Positions 52,509 through 64,000 of a stretch of 64,000 bases of DNA are shown in pieces. The first letter of the stretch is position 1. Every line of letters starts with the position of its first letter. A program made the translations under genes and the position numbers. The notes under the pieces were generated by a model. That model searched no databases and was not told the origin of the DNA. It saw nothing but the letters and a program-made list of their open reading frames with translations. This DNA is from Setaria digitata (Eukaryota > Nematoda > Chromadorea > Rhabditida > Setariidae): the NCBI GenBank assembly GCA_003640385.1, contig RCAB01000067.1, forward strand, positions 62,001 to 126,000, written 5' to 3'.

Positions 52509-55500
52509 TTAATTTCAACTGAAATCTTTTTACAGAATTTCATGCAGAAGAGAATTTATATGTGTTTAATGATTTTTTTTTTTTTTAAATCAGAAATGAG
52601 GATGAAAATTTAAAAATCCTTTATGCAAAATTTATCCAACTAAATTACTAATTTTTCGCATCGATTTAACATTTTTCTTTAAAATTTCATTCTTAATTTT
52701 TCTTTTTCCATATCCTTTTTCATTTGCTCATTTTCATCCCGAACATCAACAGTGCTGAAGACGATGTAGCAAATGTTTAATTAGTATTGAAAGGAACATG
52801 AAATAAGTGAACATTTTCTTTATTCTTTTATAACTAATGATGAAAAGATGGGAATTTGTGTGGCCCATCTCTTTTTATTCTTTTTTTTCCTCTTTTGGCT
52901 ATTCGGCCATTCGAATTTAATCCAATTCACACTTGCCAAACTATTCCATCAATATACACCGGGAATTCTATGTTATTAGCACATCTACATGGATGAATGA
53001 ACGACTAAAGATTAGGCATTTAGCAATTTGTCGGTTATTCAAAATGTATAAATGTATTCATCAGTTTGTTTCCGTAGAATGCGAAATGTTTTCATTCGTT
53101 AAACACATAGAAAAGTGTTGATAATGATGATGATGATAGTGATCGAATGATTAACAGTTAAAATTTTTTTTTCAGTCTATAAAATCTGCTTCATTATTTC
53201 TGTTTTGTTTAGAGACTGAAAATACAGGATTGATAGCAATGTGGAAACTTCAACGAGTAAGTTATAAATGATATAGTAAACTGTAAAATTGATAATGTAA
53301 GAAGGCTTTAAAGAAGAAATTAGTTACATAATCATTCAGTGAGAAAAAGAATATAAATCGAATGTCTTTTTTGGTTTCATTTTAAATTCAATCATTTGAA
53401 TTCTGTGTATTTCATTAATTCGAAGTGACCTAAAAGTAAATTCTAAAATCGTCTGAAGTTATCTTTGACTAGAAGATTTTAGGATTAATAGGCAATGATT
53501 TTCTATCTAGGGTTTCAAGTTCATCGAAGTTGGTAAAACATAAATCTCGACGTCGTTGATTTTCATCCATCTATGAGGTTCAGATGCACCGATCTTCAGG
53601 CATTGAACGTTAATTTTCATTTATTCATAAAAATTCGGTTGTTTCTATCGTCATGCACTGAACACTTCATACTTTCTTCCTATTTCACAGGTGTCATTTT
53701 TACACATTTCTTTCTTCCTTTCTTTTTTTATTGGGAATTCTGATTCTTTGCGAAAAAAATTCAGATAGCTTGAAGAGAAATAATTCCATGATGAAACTGC
53801 AAGCCACTCACAGTGTACGAGTGGTTCATGCAGTTGAATTCTTTGAAATAGTAAAACTTAGCGGAAATGCAAGAGGGAGCAGCAAATGATTTTATTTCTG
53901 CGATACATACTAATATATAAACTACTTGTAATTACGTTATTATTTTTTACTCTTTCACGTAAATGTGAATGATTTAGAGAGGTTCGTCCCTGTCGTTTCC
54001 TAATTTCAATCCCTCTAACATTCAGAAATTTGCTGAACTGTTGATGAACAATAAATACACGTTAATCTCAAAACAAGTTAATACGATGCAATGGTTTTTG
54101 TCGAAAGAGTGAAATTTCGAATTGAATTTTCAAACTGAAGTATTCAAATATTTCATGTAAATAACAGCAATTGTATGAATTTAACTGCAACTCTTAAAAT
54201 GGTTTTAGATTTTTCTCTTTTTTCGAAAAATTACAACAACTTTAAATTACAATAACTGTGTCAATATATTATTGGTAAAAACTTTTAATAATTCCAAATT
54301 AAAAAAAAAAAAAAATTCCAAGCATCGGATAACAGGAATTCACATTAATAAGATCATTATTTCATCAAATGGTTAGAGATGATTTTGACTTGAAGTTTCA
54401 CAATTTTAATTTGCTTGCTCTTCATTTCCAAACGTTTTATTTTTACTTTTTTTTTAAAAAAAAAATTTTACTCATATTTTTACCTACTGGCATAGTTTAC
54501 CTTAAAAATCATGTATGATTATGCTAGTGATTCTTAGTCGTAATTTTTTCATTTGTGAGATTTATGAATCTTTCTAATCCTAATAAGCGATTAGAAGAAT
54601 ATAAAAGTGTTAAATTTTCTGCTAGATTATTTTCTGCTTTTTTTTTATTCAGTATTTCATTTTGACTTAATTTTTAATTAAGTTCTCTTTTTTATTTATT
54701 ATATATTTTGAATAAGTTAATTTGCTTGCTTAATTTGCGGTTTTTCCTGTGTTTACCAACATTAGATACCACTGAAATTTATTATAGTAAGCAAATATAA
54801 ATAACTAAATCATTGAGAAAGTTTAAACTTTGCTTGATCAAAAGGGCTGCGGTGATATTTCATAAACATCAAAGCATCAAGCCGCCTTTTACTATTATAT
54901 TTTCCATGTGTAATAATATATTTTCATCTTGTCAGTTATCATTTTACATCTTTGCTTCTTCTTTTTTTTTTTTAATTTGGAACTTCATCCTAAAATAATC
55001 TTATCGTAAATTTTAATTGAAACTCACATTAACAATTTCCCAAAATTTATAAATTCCTTTGTTCAATTCTGAAACAACAACAAAAAAAAAGAAAAAGAAG
55101 ATTAGTGGAAAAGAGGAGATAAGAAGAGACAAGAAAATACGATGAAGAAGAAAGAATGACCGCGTGGATGAATTATTGCACAACTTGGACAAACAAATCC
55201 TCGTTTCCTGAATCTTGTAAACTCGGAGATTCTTTTGAGCTTCCGAAGCCGGCATTTAACGAATCCGACGACACACACACACACATAAATTGCATGTAAT
55301 TTGTCAATTTTAAAGGAGAAGGCGAGCTCTGAATTTTGAAGTTCTTTTCCTCTTTCTCTCTTCAAAATTACAATAAAATTGAAGCTTTGATTAATGTAGC
55401 TGCCATTTTTAATGATGAGAACCAACACTTATGTCGTTTGCACCTTCAGAGAACGGAGCATTTACGTGAATTGGAAGTACGGTGGTGATGTTTTGCTAAA

Positions 55501-58500
55501 TTAGCCGTAACATAAAGATGTTTGTTAATGCTGACCATTGCAAGATATGCAAAGGAAATAAACAAACAGACAAATAAATTGCAGTTAAATTTGAATCTCA
55601 TGGGAGTAATTAAGACATCCTTTGGGGGCACTAATTATTAATTGTATTTGGATGTATTAATTGGAAGAGCTTGTTGTACTCATCAATTTTAAGTTCCTTT
55701 CTTTGGTTACTATTATAAAATTAAATAAATAAAATGTGAAACACAATTTTATCATTTTCTATTATTATTAATTATAGGACAAATTTTTTAATTAAATTCG
55801 TAGTCTTAAAATAGTTTTAAAATAACTGATGTGCTAGGATAGTGTCATCCAAACTTTTGTGCTTTTCTTTTTATTGTTAATTCGATGAATTAATGTGACA
55901 CCTTTGCAGGTATTCCCATATCGAGCTTGTGACATTAAAAGAAAAGGCTATGATCGTACACTTATTGATCATATTGCTATCGTATTTTTTGACGATTTGG
56001 AACCATTCATTACAGGATGTGTTTCGCTCGATAATCAGGTCAGTGTGATTATTTCCTATTGATTTTGAGTTCAGTAAAGGTTTTAAGAAAAATAAATTTT
56101 CTAAGGAAATTTTTTTGAAAAAGAAACTCATTTAAAAATAGCTTTTTCTCAAGTATTTATCAGTTTTTTAAATCATTGCCAAAAAAAAAAAAAATTAAAT
56201 GCAGGGAGGAAATTTTTTATTACTATTTTCTCAAAGCGCAATTTTTCCTTGAAAGGATTTTCTACAAATATAGTTATTGTAGAATAACGCCAGATTTGCA
56301 CCTACATGAATGAACAATTCTCCTTGATAGAATGCTTTAGCAATGTGGTTTCAAAAAAAAAAAAAGAAAAAGAATAGTTGTAAATATGTAAGTTTCATTA
56401 GGCATAAAAGTGGGAGCTTCATATTCTTTCAAAAAATTTCCTTTTAAAACATAAAATTATATCTTTGCTTATCTTTTAAAATAAAACAATTCACATTACA
56501 AGGTATTCGAATGCTCTTCTGCCGAATAATGGAAACTTTTTTTTTTTAACTTCAAATGTGAACTGTTCAATACATCTCATTATGGCTTTATCATTAAAGC
56601 TACAAATGTTAACTCTAGTTGTAACTCTATATTTATAAATACAATATAGCCCGATAATTATAACTATAAGTCAGTATAACTTTGGCATATTTATACTCTA
56701 AGGCTGAAATTCTTTTTTTTCCTCCGACTCTTAGCTAAGCTTAGCTAAGCTAAATATTTCCTTTCTTGTTAATTGTTGTAAATGTTCCAAAAGTGCTGTA
56801 ACATTCCGAAGTGAAAATGAAGTTCAGTACCTTAAAAGTTAAAAAGGAAAAATGAATGATGTATTACTGTTAAGATCATCATTAGAATTGCCAACGTCAT
56901 CATTATCATCAGTAATGGATGCGAAAACCCCATTAAAAATCAGCAAGGAGCGCATTTCGTTGCCTAAAATTTATGGTTTCCAATATTTCCTTCATCCAGT
57001 AAACCTTCCCTGAATTGGTTACCATCTGTCTCCGAATCATTATTATTATTATTGCTGCTGCTACTGCTAATGATGATGTTGCTGCATTTTATTTGACAAA
57101 TAAAATATTACTGACGAATTTTTAAGGGAAAAAAAAAAGATATTATTAAGCAAGCGAAAAGATAAAAAAAAATTTTTCCTAAGAAAAACACAAGAAGAGG
57201 AGATATAAGTTTTTTTTTTTCTTGGAAAATTTTTAAATTCCAGCTTTGGTAATATTAATGTTTGAATGGCTACTGGATTCATCACATATGTGCTATGAAA
57301 ATTGTTTAAAAGAAATGGTTTTTACCAATTAAATTAAAAATAATATCACTGCAAAGAAATGATATGATTGTTACTTGCACTGATAATTGGAAGCAGATAA
57401 GATTAACTGTATAAGGTGGTAATTTCTTCACTGATATTTAAAGCTTTTACGCATACTAAGATTACTATGCAGTAGACATCAAAATTAAGGCTATTAATTG
57501 TAAGCCGGAGTTTCGAATTAAACATATATATTATTAACCTTGATACAATTCCAAAATATTCACCTTTTGTTCCTCTTGTCAAGTTACGAAATTAAATTTG
57601 TGTTATTATATAGAATTTAATTGGCATTACATTGATGCATATTGTTACTGATTTTGCGAATTATCGGTAAATGTTTAGATTTGTTAAAAACATCAATTGT
57701 ATTTCTGTAAAGTTCATCCTTTATGATTTGCCGAACTTTATTCTTTTTTTATCCGGATAAAAAAAAAAAATTAAAGGAAACGAATTCATTTAGGTGCGTT
57801 TTGCTGAAAAGTCGGGCGCGTTGGGTTTGGTTGTTGGACCAGAAAGTCGTGTGGTGGCACAAATTGATAAGGTTAAGATCGAAAATATTGCTTATTAATT
57901 AGGCGGTAAAAATGAGCGAGAATATTCTTAGCAGCACATTTGGATGTGAGAATTTTGTTAATTTGGAGTGGAAGAAAGAAGCTGGAATAATTTTAGACCC
58001 AACGCGGTCGTATACCGGTAGTGATGTTGGATGATTTGGAAACGAAACGACTGAAAAAGCAATTAAATGAAGCAACACTTACTGGTTCTGTAATTCGAAT
58101 TGCTTTTGAATATGTCGATTTTGAGCCCCAATATACACTACGATTACAGGTAGATATTATTGCAATAAAAATGACGATTAATTAAAAAATATTAATTGGA
58201 AATAAGAATTTGAGAATTGTTGATTTCAGTTGCTAATTTTGCTTAGTCAATTTCATTGGTACTTTACACAATTCTTTTCAGCCTTTATTTTGATGCTTTT
58301 ATTCTGATCTGTCTATTTTAATGATATTCCTCAGCATAGTGTCCAACTACTAATCGTTTTGATAACAAATATTGATCGGCGGCCAATTTTTAAATTGATC
58401 AGTTCAGGGATGCGACGATTCTTTGATCCACATTTTAATATGAGTAGAGTCTTGGAACTTTTAGAAATTTCCTGTTATGTGGATAAGTTACGTGAATAAG

Positions 58501-61500
58501 TTACTGATAGAATAGTTGTAATATCATCATTACTAGCAAAAGGGACTTTAGTAGGCTAGACTGACAGTTAAAACATACCAGTAGTTTTAGGTAATCGAGT
58601 TGTAATTCTTGGCAAACTCTTTGGACTGAAATTCATGCCAGTACTATCTAGTCATGGTTGCTAACTTATCTACAGGGTTCATGCCAAGATCGTTTAGGTA
58701 ATTTATTTGCAATTATCACGGTTACATTTAATGACAACAATATGTTTTAGTTGTAGTTCTGTTTTCTTCGCATAACGAAGATATAATTGTTATTATCTTA
58801 TCAGCTAAATTTTGTAAAATTGCTGAAAGTAATCATCTCTTCGATAGTCTTCAGTTTAAAGGATGGACCTTATCAGTTTTTCTGATTATTTTGTGCAATC
58901 TTTGATATGCCGAAACCACATGAGTTTTATTAAAAATAAAAGTTATTACGAGAATTTCATACTTTTTCCTTGAAATACTCTACCCATTCGTGCTAACATT
59001 AATACTAATAAATAATAAAAATATTAAAAAAATTGTTAATGAAGTTTTTTATATTCAGATATTCCGACCAACGGTATTAAATATTGGCTTAATAATACTA
59101 CTAATATTGTTAATAATGTTCATTACTGGTTTGGTGTATATCAAAATTAGATGGAGGCCAACAACACATCGTGATATTTGGCTACGTACATTGGCCAGGT
59201 TAACTTTTTCCTTAATTTTCATTTTAAAATTTTACTCATGATTTCATTAATTATACAAAATTTTTGAAATTTTAGTTAAAATCTCGGAATTATTAGAATT
59301 TTGGCGTCGTCTATATTTCAAAAGGGAATTCTTAATCATTCTACTAATGTCTAACTGTTTAAATTACAATAAATTAATGAACGGTATATTTACTCGTATA
59401 TTAATAATGTTCAGAAGAAAGAAAATTTTTTGGATAACAAGCATATGTCGTTCTTCTGAGAAAATGATATTCTCAGAACATCTCCTGTTAATTAAATTAA
59501 CTTTTCAGAGCAGCAGTAAATAAAATGGAAATTCGAAAATTTGAGAAAAATGGCAATTCTGATGTGAATATTTGCAATAAGTTGCATAAAAAGCGTTCTT
59601 TGCTGTGCCTTCCGTCAAAGCGACGTTACTTGCCGGTGTTTGGCTCACTTACTTCCGTTGCTCGAAGTTATAATGGCCAAGTTCGTTCTCTCATATAGGA
59701 ATCTAGTATTTGAATTTGTTTAAAAAAATTTTCAAAGTTCTATTTTTCTAGAAAATTTATGAGATTTCCTTTCCTCTCATTTTAAAACAAATGTGCGGGA
59801 TTTCTTTTTTTTTTTTTTTTTTTAGGAGCGTTGCAGTATTTGTTTAGAGGAATATAAAGAGGGCCAAGAATTACGGGTGCTATTTTGTGGACATGAATTT
59901 CATCCCAAATGTGTCGATCCGTGGCTGCTTAGTAACAGGTTAGGTGCTTTTTTAAATAATTTATCCACTCAATTAATGAAGCGAAACGATCAAATAGTAA
60001 AATATAAATTTTATAGTATATTACTATATAGTATGAGATGAGTAAGTACATTACATAGTATTATACATTATAGAATATATATTAGTATTATATATTATAT
60101 TATATTATGTAGTATTACAAGTATTATATAGTAAGCATATAATAAATTTTGCAGTATATTATTTATTCAATATTAGTAATAATTAATATGGTAAAGTAAA
60201 GGTGATGTAAATATCTCTCTTGCTGATTACTTTTTCAGTTCATTTTTAAAACTGAGTTTGGACACGATTCGTTTATCCTAGAAATTTTAGAACTTATTGA
60301 TTAAAGTTCGTTATAGCCAAAATGATTACGATCATAAGTCAGTCTATGAAATCGAGAAGAAATTTTTGCAGGCGTTGTCCTTTATGTCAGTATGATGTGG
60401 TATATAAGGAATATCCTAAGACGGAAAGCAAAACAAAAAATTATCAAGTAAAGTAAGTTCGAAATTTAATATATGTAGGAAAAGCAGTGATGACCGGAAT
60501 TTCCATATCCCCGGGATAATAACATTATTACCAAAAGATTATATGATGATTAAAGTTTTAAACAGGTCGAAATTTCAAAAAAAAAAAATCAGTAAGGCTA
60601 CTCAATATAATTTTTTTATCCAGAAATGAACTGTTAAAATCATTTTCCCATTTTCTTTCGTAACAAGACCATGTATTATTAATAAATATTTGCACTTATT
60701 ACTTGTTATTAGTATCATTTCGGTTATCATATCAGTATTTAGTAGTGATAACACTTTAATTGGAAAATGATGGAGTATTTCAGTTCGACATCAGCATGGG
60801 ATTCACCGAATGGTCTTAATGTACCGTTGTTACCAATGTCATCCGATCAGAGTGATTCCGTTACTGCTACCAGTGCTACCACTACTACCACTACAACCAC
60901 AGCAACTGCAAATGCAATTATTGCACCAATCCATCATACCTTTACAAATGCTTATATGCAAGTAGAGCCTGAAATTCAGCCTTCCATGGAATCAAGTAGC
61001 AGTAATAATAATACAATTGAATCGAAGGAGAAATATCATCGAAGAGGAGCAGTCAAAATAGAAGATGTGAGCTTTTCCTTCGCTATTCAACTGAATAGGT
61101 CAAAGGGTAGGACTTTCAAGGAGCTGAGTTACCATTTTGACTCAGTCATAGTTTGATAAGTTTCAGTAGCTAATTTAAATTGCATATTCTTAGCATGAGA
61201 ATGACAAATTTTGATAATCGAATTATAAATAAATGTCTTAAAGAAATTTCTGATTGTCTTTTTTGAAACTTCAAAGAGATTTTTTATCTTTTTTTTTTCA
61301 GATACGCAATCGTCAACTTTATTTTGGTGTCACCAAATCATCGTCGATTGTTTGTCCCCAACATTGTGGTGTTGGTCGGGATAACAGTCGGAAGAGGAGT
61401 AGACGAACTATGGTTAATACAAAATCAAGGCGATCTTTGCAGAATAGGTCTCGATCGCTATGTGCACATCAACGAATCCAAATTCAGAGGCCATGCAGGC

Positions 61501-61981
61501 CAATTTTCCCGATGAATTTGGCTATTGCTGCTTCTTCCTCAGTTGCTGCTGCTGATGTTTCGACAACTTTCAGGGAATTACCATTACAACCGAAGAAAAC
61601 ATTCGAAACTATTTCCGGGTAAAATGCATCTTCTGGTTGGCCAACTAAAACGTCCAGAAGTTTTAACATTAATGATATGAAGGCTAACTAAATTTTACAA
61701 ATTAAATTAAAATTTATTAAATTAAGGTAAATTGCAGTTACTCATCAGATATATCATCATTTCGAGAAGCTGATCGACCTAATTCACCAGTAACAACTGC
61801 TGCTCAGCATTATTCTGTCATCGAAAATGCATCCAGTAGGCAATCTCCTGAATCAAACATACGTCAACAGCAGCAATCAACGAATTTAAGAAGGACTTAT
61901 CTACCTGTGAAAACCATATCAGAACTTCCTGCTGCAATTCCATTTCAAAGGATCTCACTCGAAAAACACCAAATTTTGTAA
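47575..61981 (+). CDS. plr-1: Transmembrane RING-H2 E3 ubiquitin ligase, ZNRF3/RNF43/PLR-1 type
   Basis: Eleven exons: 47575-47832, 55910-56038, 57794-57871, 57997-58149, 59059-59198, 59509-59680, 59826-59938, 60372-60452, 60784-61066, 61302-61618, 61738-61981; all phases agree and give 655 residues. Signal peptide ([18 protein letters not shown]), then a luminal protease-associated-type ectodomain including [29 protein letters not shown] and RIPVVMLDD. One membrane helix at about 212-233 ([22 protein letters not shown]). The cytoplasmic RING-H2 has Cys313, Cys316, Cys331, His333, His336, Cys339, Cys350 and Cys353 and the signature [10 protein letters not shown]. The tail is Ser/Thr/Gln-rich with no domain. 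ZNRF3, RNF43 and C. elegans PLR-1 ubiquitinate Frizzled-type Wnt receptors and lower Wnt signalling; the same role is inferred here. The first intron is 8.1 kb. Family is confident; orthology to PLR-1 is likely but untested. Confidence 0.92.
48894..48939. repeat. Oligo-C run next to a 27-bp perfect palindrome (intronic)
   Basis: Fourteen C (48894-48907), preceded by more C/T-rich sequence, are followed after five bases by atcaaaacaatat-g-atattgttttgat (48913-48939), a perfect inverted repeat with a one-base centre. Both lie in intron 1 of the RING ligase gene. Confidence 0.8.
52471..52506. repeat. Poly-A tract, 36 bases (intronic)
   Basis: Uninterrupted run of A in intron 1 of the RING ligase gene. 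No retroposed coding sequence is recognisable immediately upstream, so it is best called a homopolymer microsatellite. Its length is probably unstable in assembly. Confidence 0.9.
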
Positions 61982-62632
61982 AATTCATCAATGATATTAT
62001 TCAGGAAAACAAATATAATGAAATTGTAAAGAAATAATGGGAAAGATTCAAATTATTAGTAATAGTGAAATAAGTCTCACTTCATATCGCTGTTAAAAAA
62101 TAATAATAAATTTACTCCGTTAGACTGAAATCATTCAAATGAGTAACTGTTATGATAAGCTGTATAATAATTCAATGATATCGTTAAGATATTACTGGAA
62201 AGATGCTGAAGAATTTTATATTCTGATCTATTAACAGCTGTGTTGTGTTGAGCATTTCAAAATATTTTGGGAAGTTTTTTTTGTTTTCTTTTTTATTTGT
62301 TATTTTCTTTTGTATTCGCAGATTGATCTGATAGCTAAAATGATAAGTTCTTTATTTTTATTTTTTTGAAATAAGGAAAGGAAAAATGTTCGTCAATTTC
62401 TCACCGACGGATTTATTACTGGTCGGTAAAATGAATCAAAGAAGGCTCTGTAATCCATTTTGAACATGCAAATTCAACAACTTAAAGGAAGCTTTCCCTA
62501 GCCAAAAATTTCCTTCCTCAAAATTTAAATTTGTATCAATCAATCGATTACTGTCTAAATGAGCTTTATGAAGTTCGGTTTGATAAAAAGGATTCCGGGC
62601 TGGAATTCCTTAAATTTCATATTCTGCCTGTT

Positions 62633-62666
<34 letters not shown>

Positions 62667-64000
62667 TCTATTTTTCACCATATACTATTCCTTTTTTAAA
62701 ATATTGTCTATTTATTTTAGTTAACTTTACTTTGAAACAGAAAAATGAAACGTACTGGAATTATGAATTTATTGAATATGTTGGCGGTTATCTTGTATTA
62801 TTGAATATGTAATATTGCCTCAAAGGAAAGACCTCAAATTTTGCATGCTATATATATATCAGGCCAAAAATCATCTAATCAAAGGAAATGGAGTTGAAGA
62901 GGTCTTGTATTAAATCTTCTACATTTTAACCCTTTTAATTAGACATGCATAAAACTTGAAAAGAAGCTAATATGATGAACGGTTACCTCTAAATTTACTA
63001 TCTTTTTGCATATGTTTTTCATGTATGCTAAAATGATTGTCGCTTGAAATCGTACTTTGTTGCTTCTTATTACTTCGTCTTTTTTTTTTTTTTTGGGAAA
63101 ATATAAAACAGCAGTGAATTTTGTACAGATTACTTTACCTACCTAATTTTGTAGCCCTAGTAGATTATTAGATGATGAGCTAACACAAGATCACTATAAT
63201 AATAAATTTTAACAAACATTAAACAAACGATGAGAAAGTTCGGAGTTAGAATTAAATTATGTTTAGTAATTTGGTGACCCCAGTTAATCATATATTCATG
63301 CAATGAAATAAAATTTTAATCTATTAGTTTTCTTATCCAGCGACCCTTGGATTTTAAAACAAAAGGCGATTGCAGGACACAAAGTAAATCCGTTTTTACA
63401 TAAATGTTAACATTTAGAAACATAAATGGAACGGACAAAATCGGAAGTTCTAATTTCGTAAAATAATAGAATGGTGTGACGAGAAATCACAATTGGTTTG
63501 GACTATATTTACAGTAACAAGTACTCTTAAAGACTTTTATAAACATAAATGCTGAAACAAAAGGCATCTTTACCTATGGCAGTGTTCAAATAATCTTCCA
63601 TTTGATGTAAAATTTTGCTACTCTTAAAATTGTATTTAAAATGTCAGTTAATAATATGAAAAGAATGAACTTAAAGAAACTCCCAACTTGATTAAAATTT
63701 CTCGGTTTCCTTATTGCACCTTCATTCCTGAATTAAAGTAGACGGGAGTTTTTGCAATATTTTATGCAAATTGCTTTATCATGAATACCAAAGCTTCCTT
63801 CACTTCTTGCACAACGGGCCAACTTAGGCAGCCGTAACCGAGCATTAGCTTTCTCTCATCCCAGTTTAACTACATTTTTTTTTTTGAGACACTATGGGTT
63901 CTACTTTAAAAATAAAGACAAAACTGAGTCACGAAAAGATAGCTGGAACTGATCACAGGCAAGAGTTACAAAGAATACATACACTACTAGCTACAAACTA
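61982..64000. other. 3' flank of the RING ligase gene, no supported gene
   Basis: Begins with the probable 3' UTR of the RING ligase gene. A T-run (62636-62662) and other AT-rich low complexity follow. The 93-codon frame at 62.53-62.81 kb spans the T-run (poly-Phe) and is an artefact. A 40-codon minus-strand frame at 63733-63853 might be a terminal exon of a gene beyond the window, but its acceptor is weak. Confidence 0.5.

Noticed and set aside
62531..62812. 93-codon ORF
   Set aside because: Contains a poly-Phe run from a T tract and lacks any gene context.
63733..63853. Minus-strand frame KANARLRLPKLARCARSEG...
   Set aside because: Could be a terminal exon of an outside gene, but the acceptor (gatgagag) lacks a pyrimidine tract and nothing recognisable is encoded.

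Overview
This window looks like nuclear DNA of a nematode, most likely a filarial (onchocercid-type) worm. The evidence is the strongly AT-rich sequence, genes broken into many small exons, pyrimidine-rich 3' splice sites of the tttcag type (some lying right before a start codon, as expected for spliced-leader trans-splicing), two members of the nematode transthyretin-like family, and a PLR-1-type RING ligase. The species cannot be fixed from the sequence alone. Exon joins were made by hand from splice signals, reading frame and family conservation.

Layout. 1-1.4 kb (+): C-terminal exons of an RMND1 (DUF155) mitochondrial protein whose 5' part lies outside the window. 6.1-9.6 kb (+): complete 11-exon BCKDH E1-alpha gene. 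10.7-12.5 kb (-): complete five-exon SKP1 gene, convergent with BCKDH. 12.5-18.3 kb: gene-poor, with a long hairpin, one copy of a dispersed repeat, a duplicated hairpin element and the relic of a C2H2 zinc-finger gene. 18.3-20.2 kb (+): multi-pass membrane protein with an unresolved 5' exon. 21.1-22.7 kb (-): seven-exon coiled-coil protein. 24.1 kb: second copy of the dispersed repeat. 26.4-27.1 and 29.0-30.0 kb (+): tandem pair of secreted transthyretin-like genes. 30.8-35.9 kb (-): nine-exon U1 snRNP 70K gene. 36-47.5 kb: nearly 12 kb with no convincing gene but several minisatellites and inverted repeats. 47.6-62.0 kb (+): an 11-exon RING-H2 transmembrane ligase of the ZNRF3/RNF43/PLR-1 type with an 8-kb first intron. 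62-64 kb: no supported gene.

The genes do not form an operon or a visible pathway; they are ordinary housekeeping, signalling and secreted-protein genes. The most notable points are non-canonical introns: three well-supported GC-AG introns (BCKDH E1-alpha, SKP1, U1-70K), and a transthyretin-like paralogue whose first intron starts with AT where its sister has GT. Also notable are the decayed zinc-finger array, a 10-bp GC-rich minisatellite, and single-N positions flanked by duplicated sequence that look like unmerged contig overlaps. I found no CRISPR array, prokaryotic mobile system or clear horizontally acquired gene.
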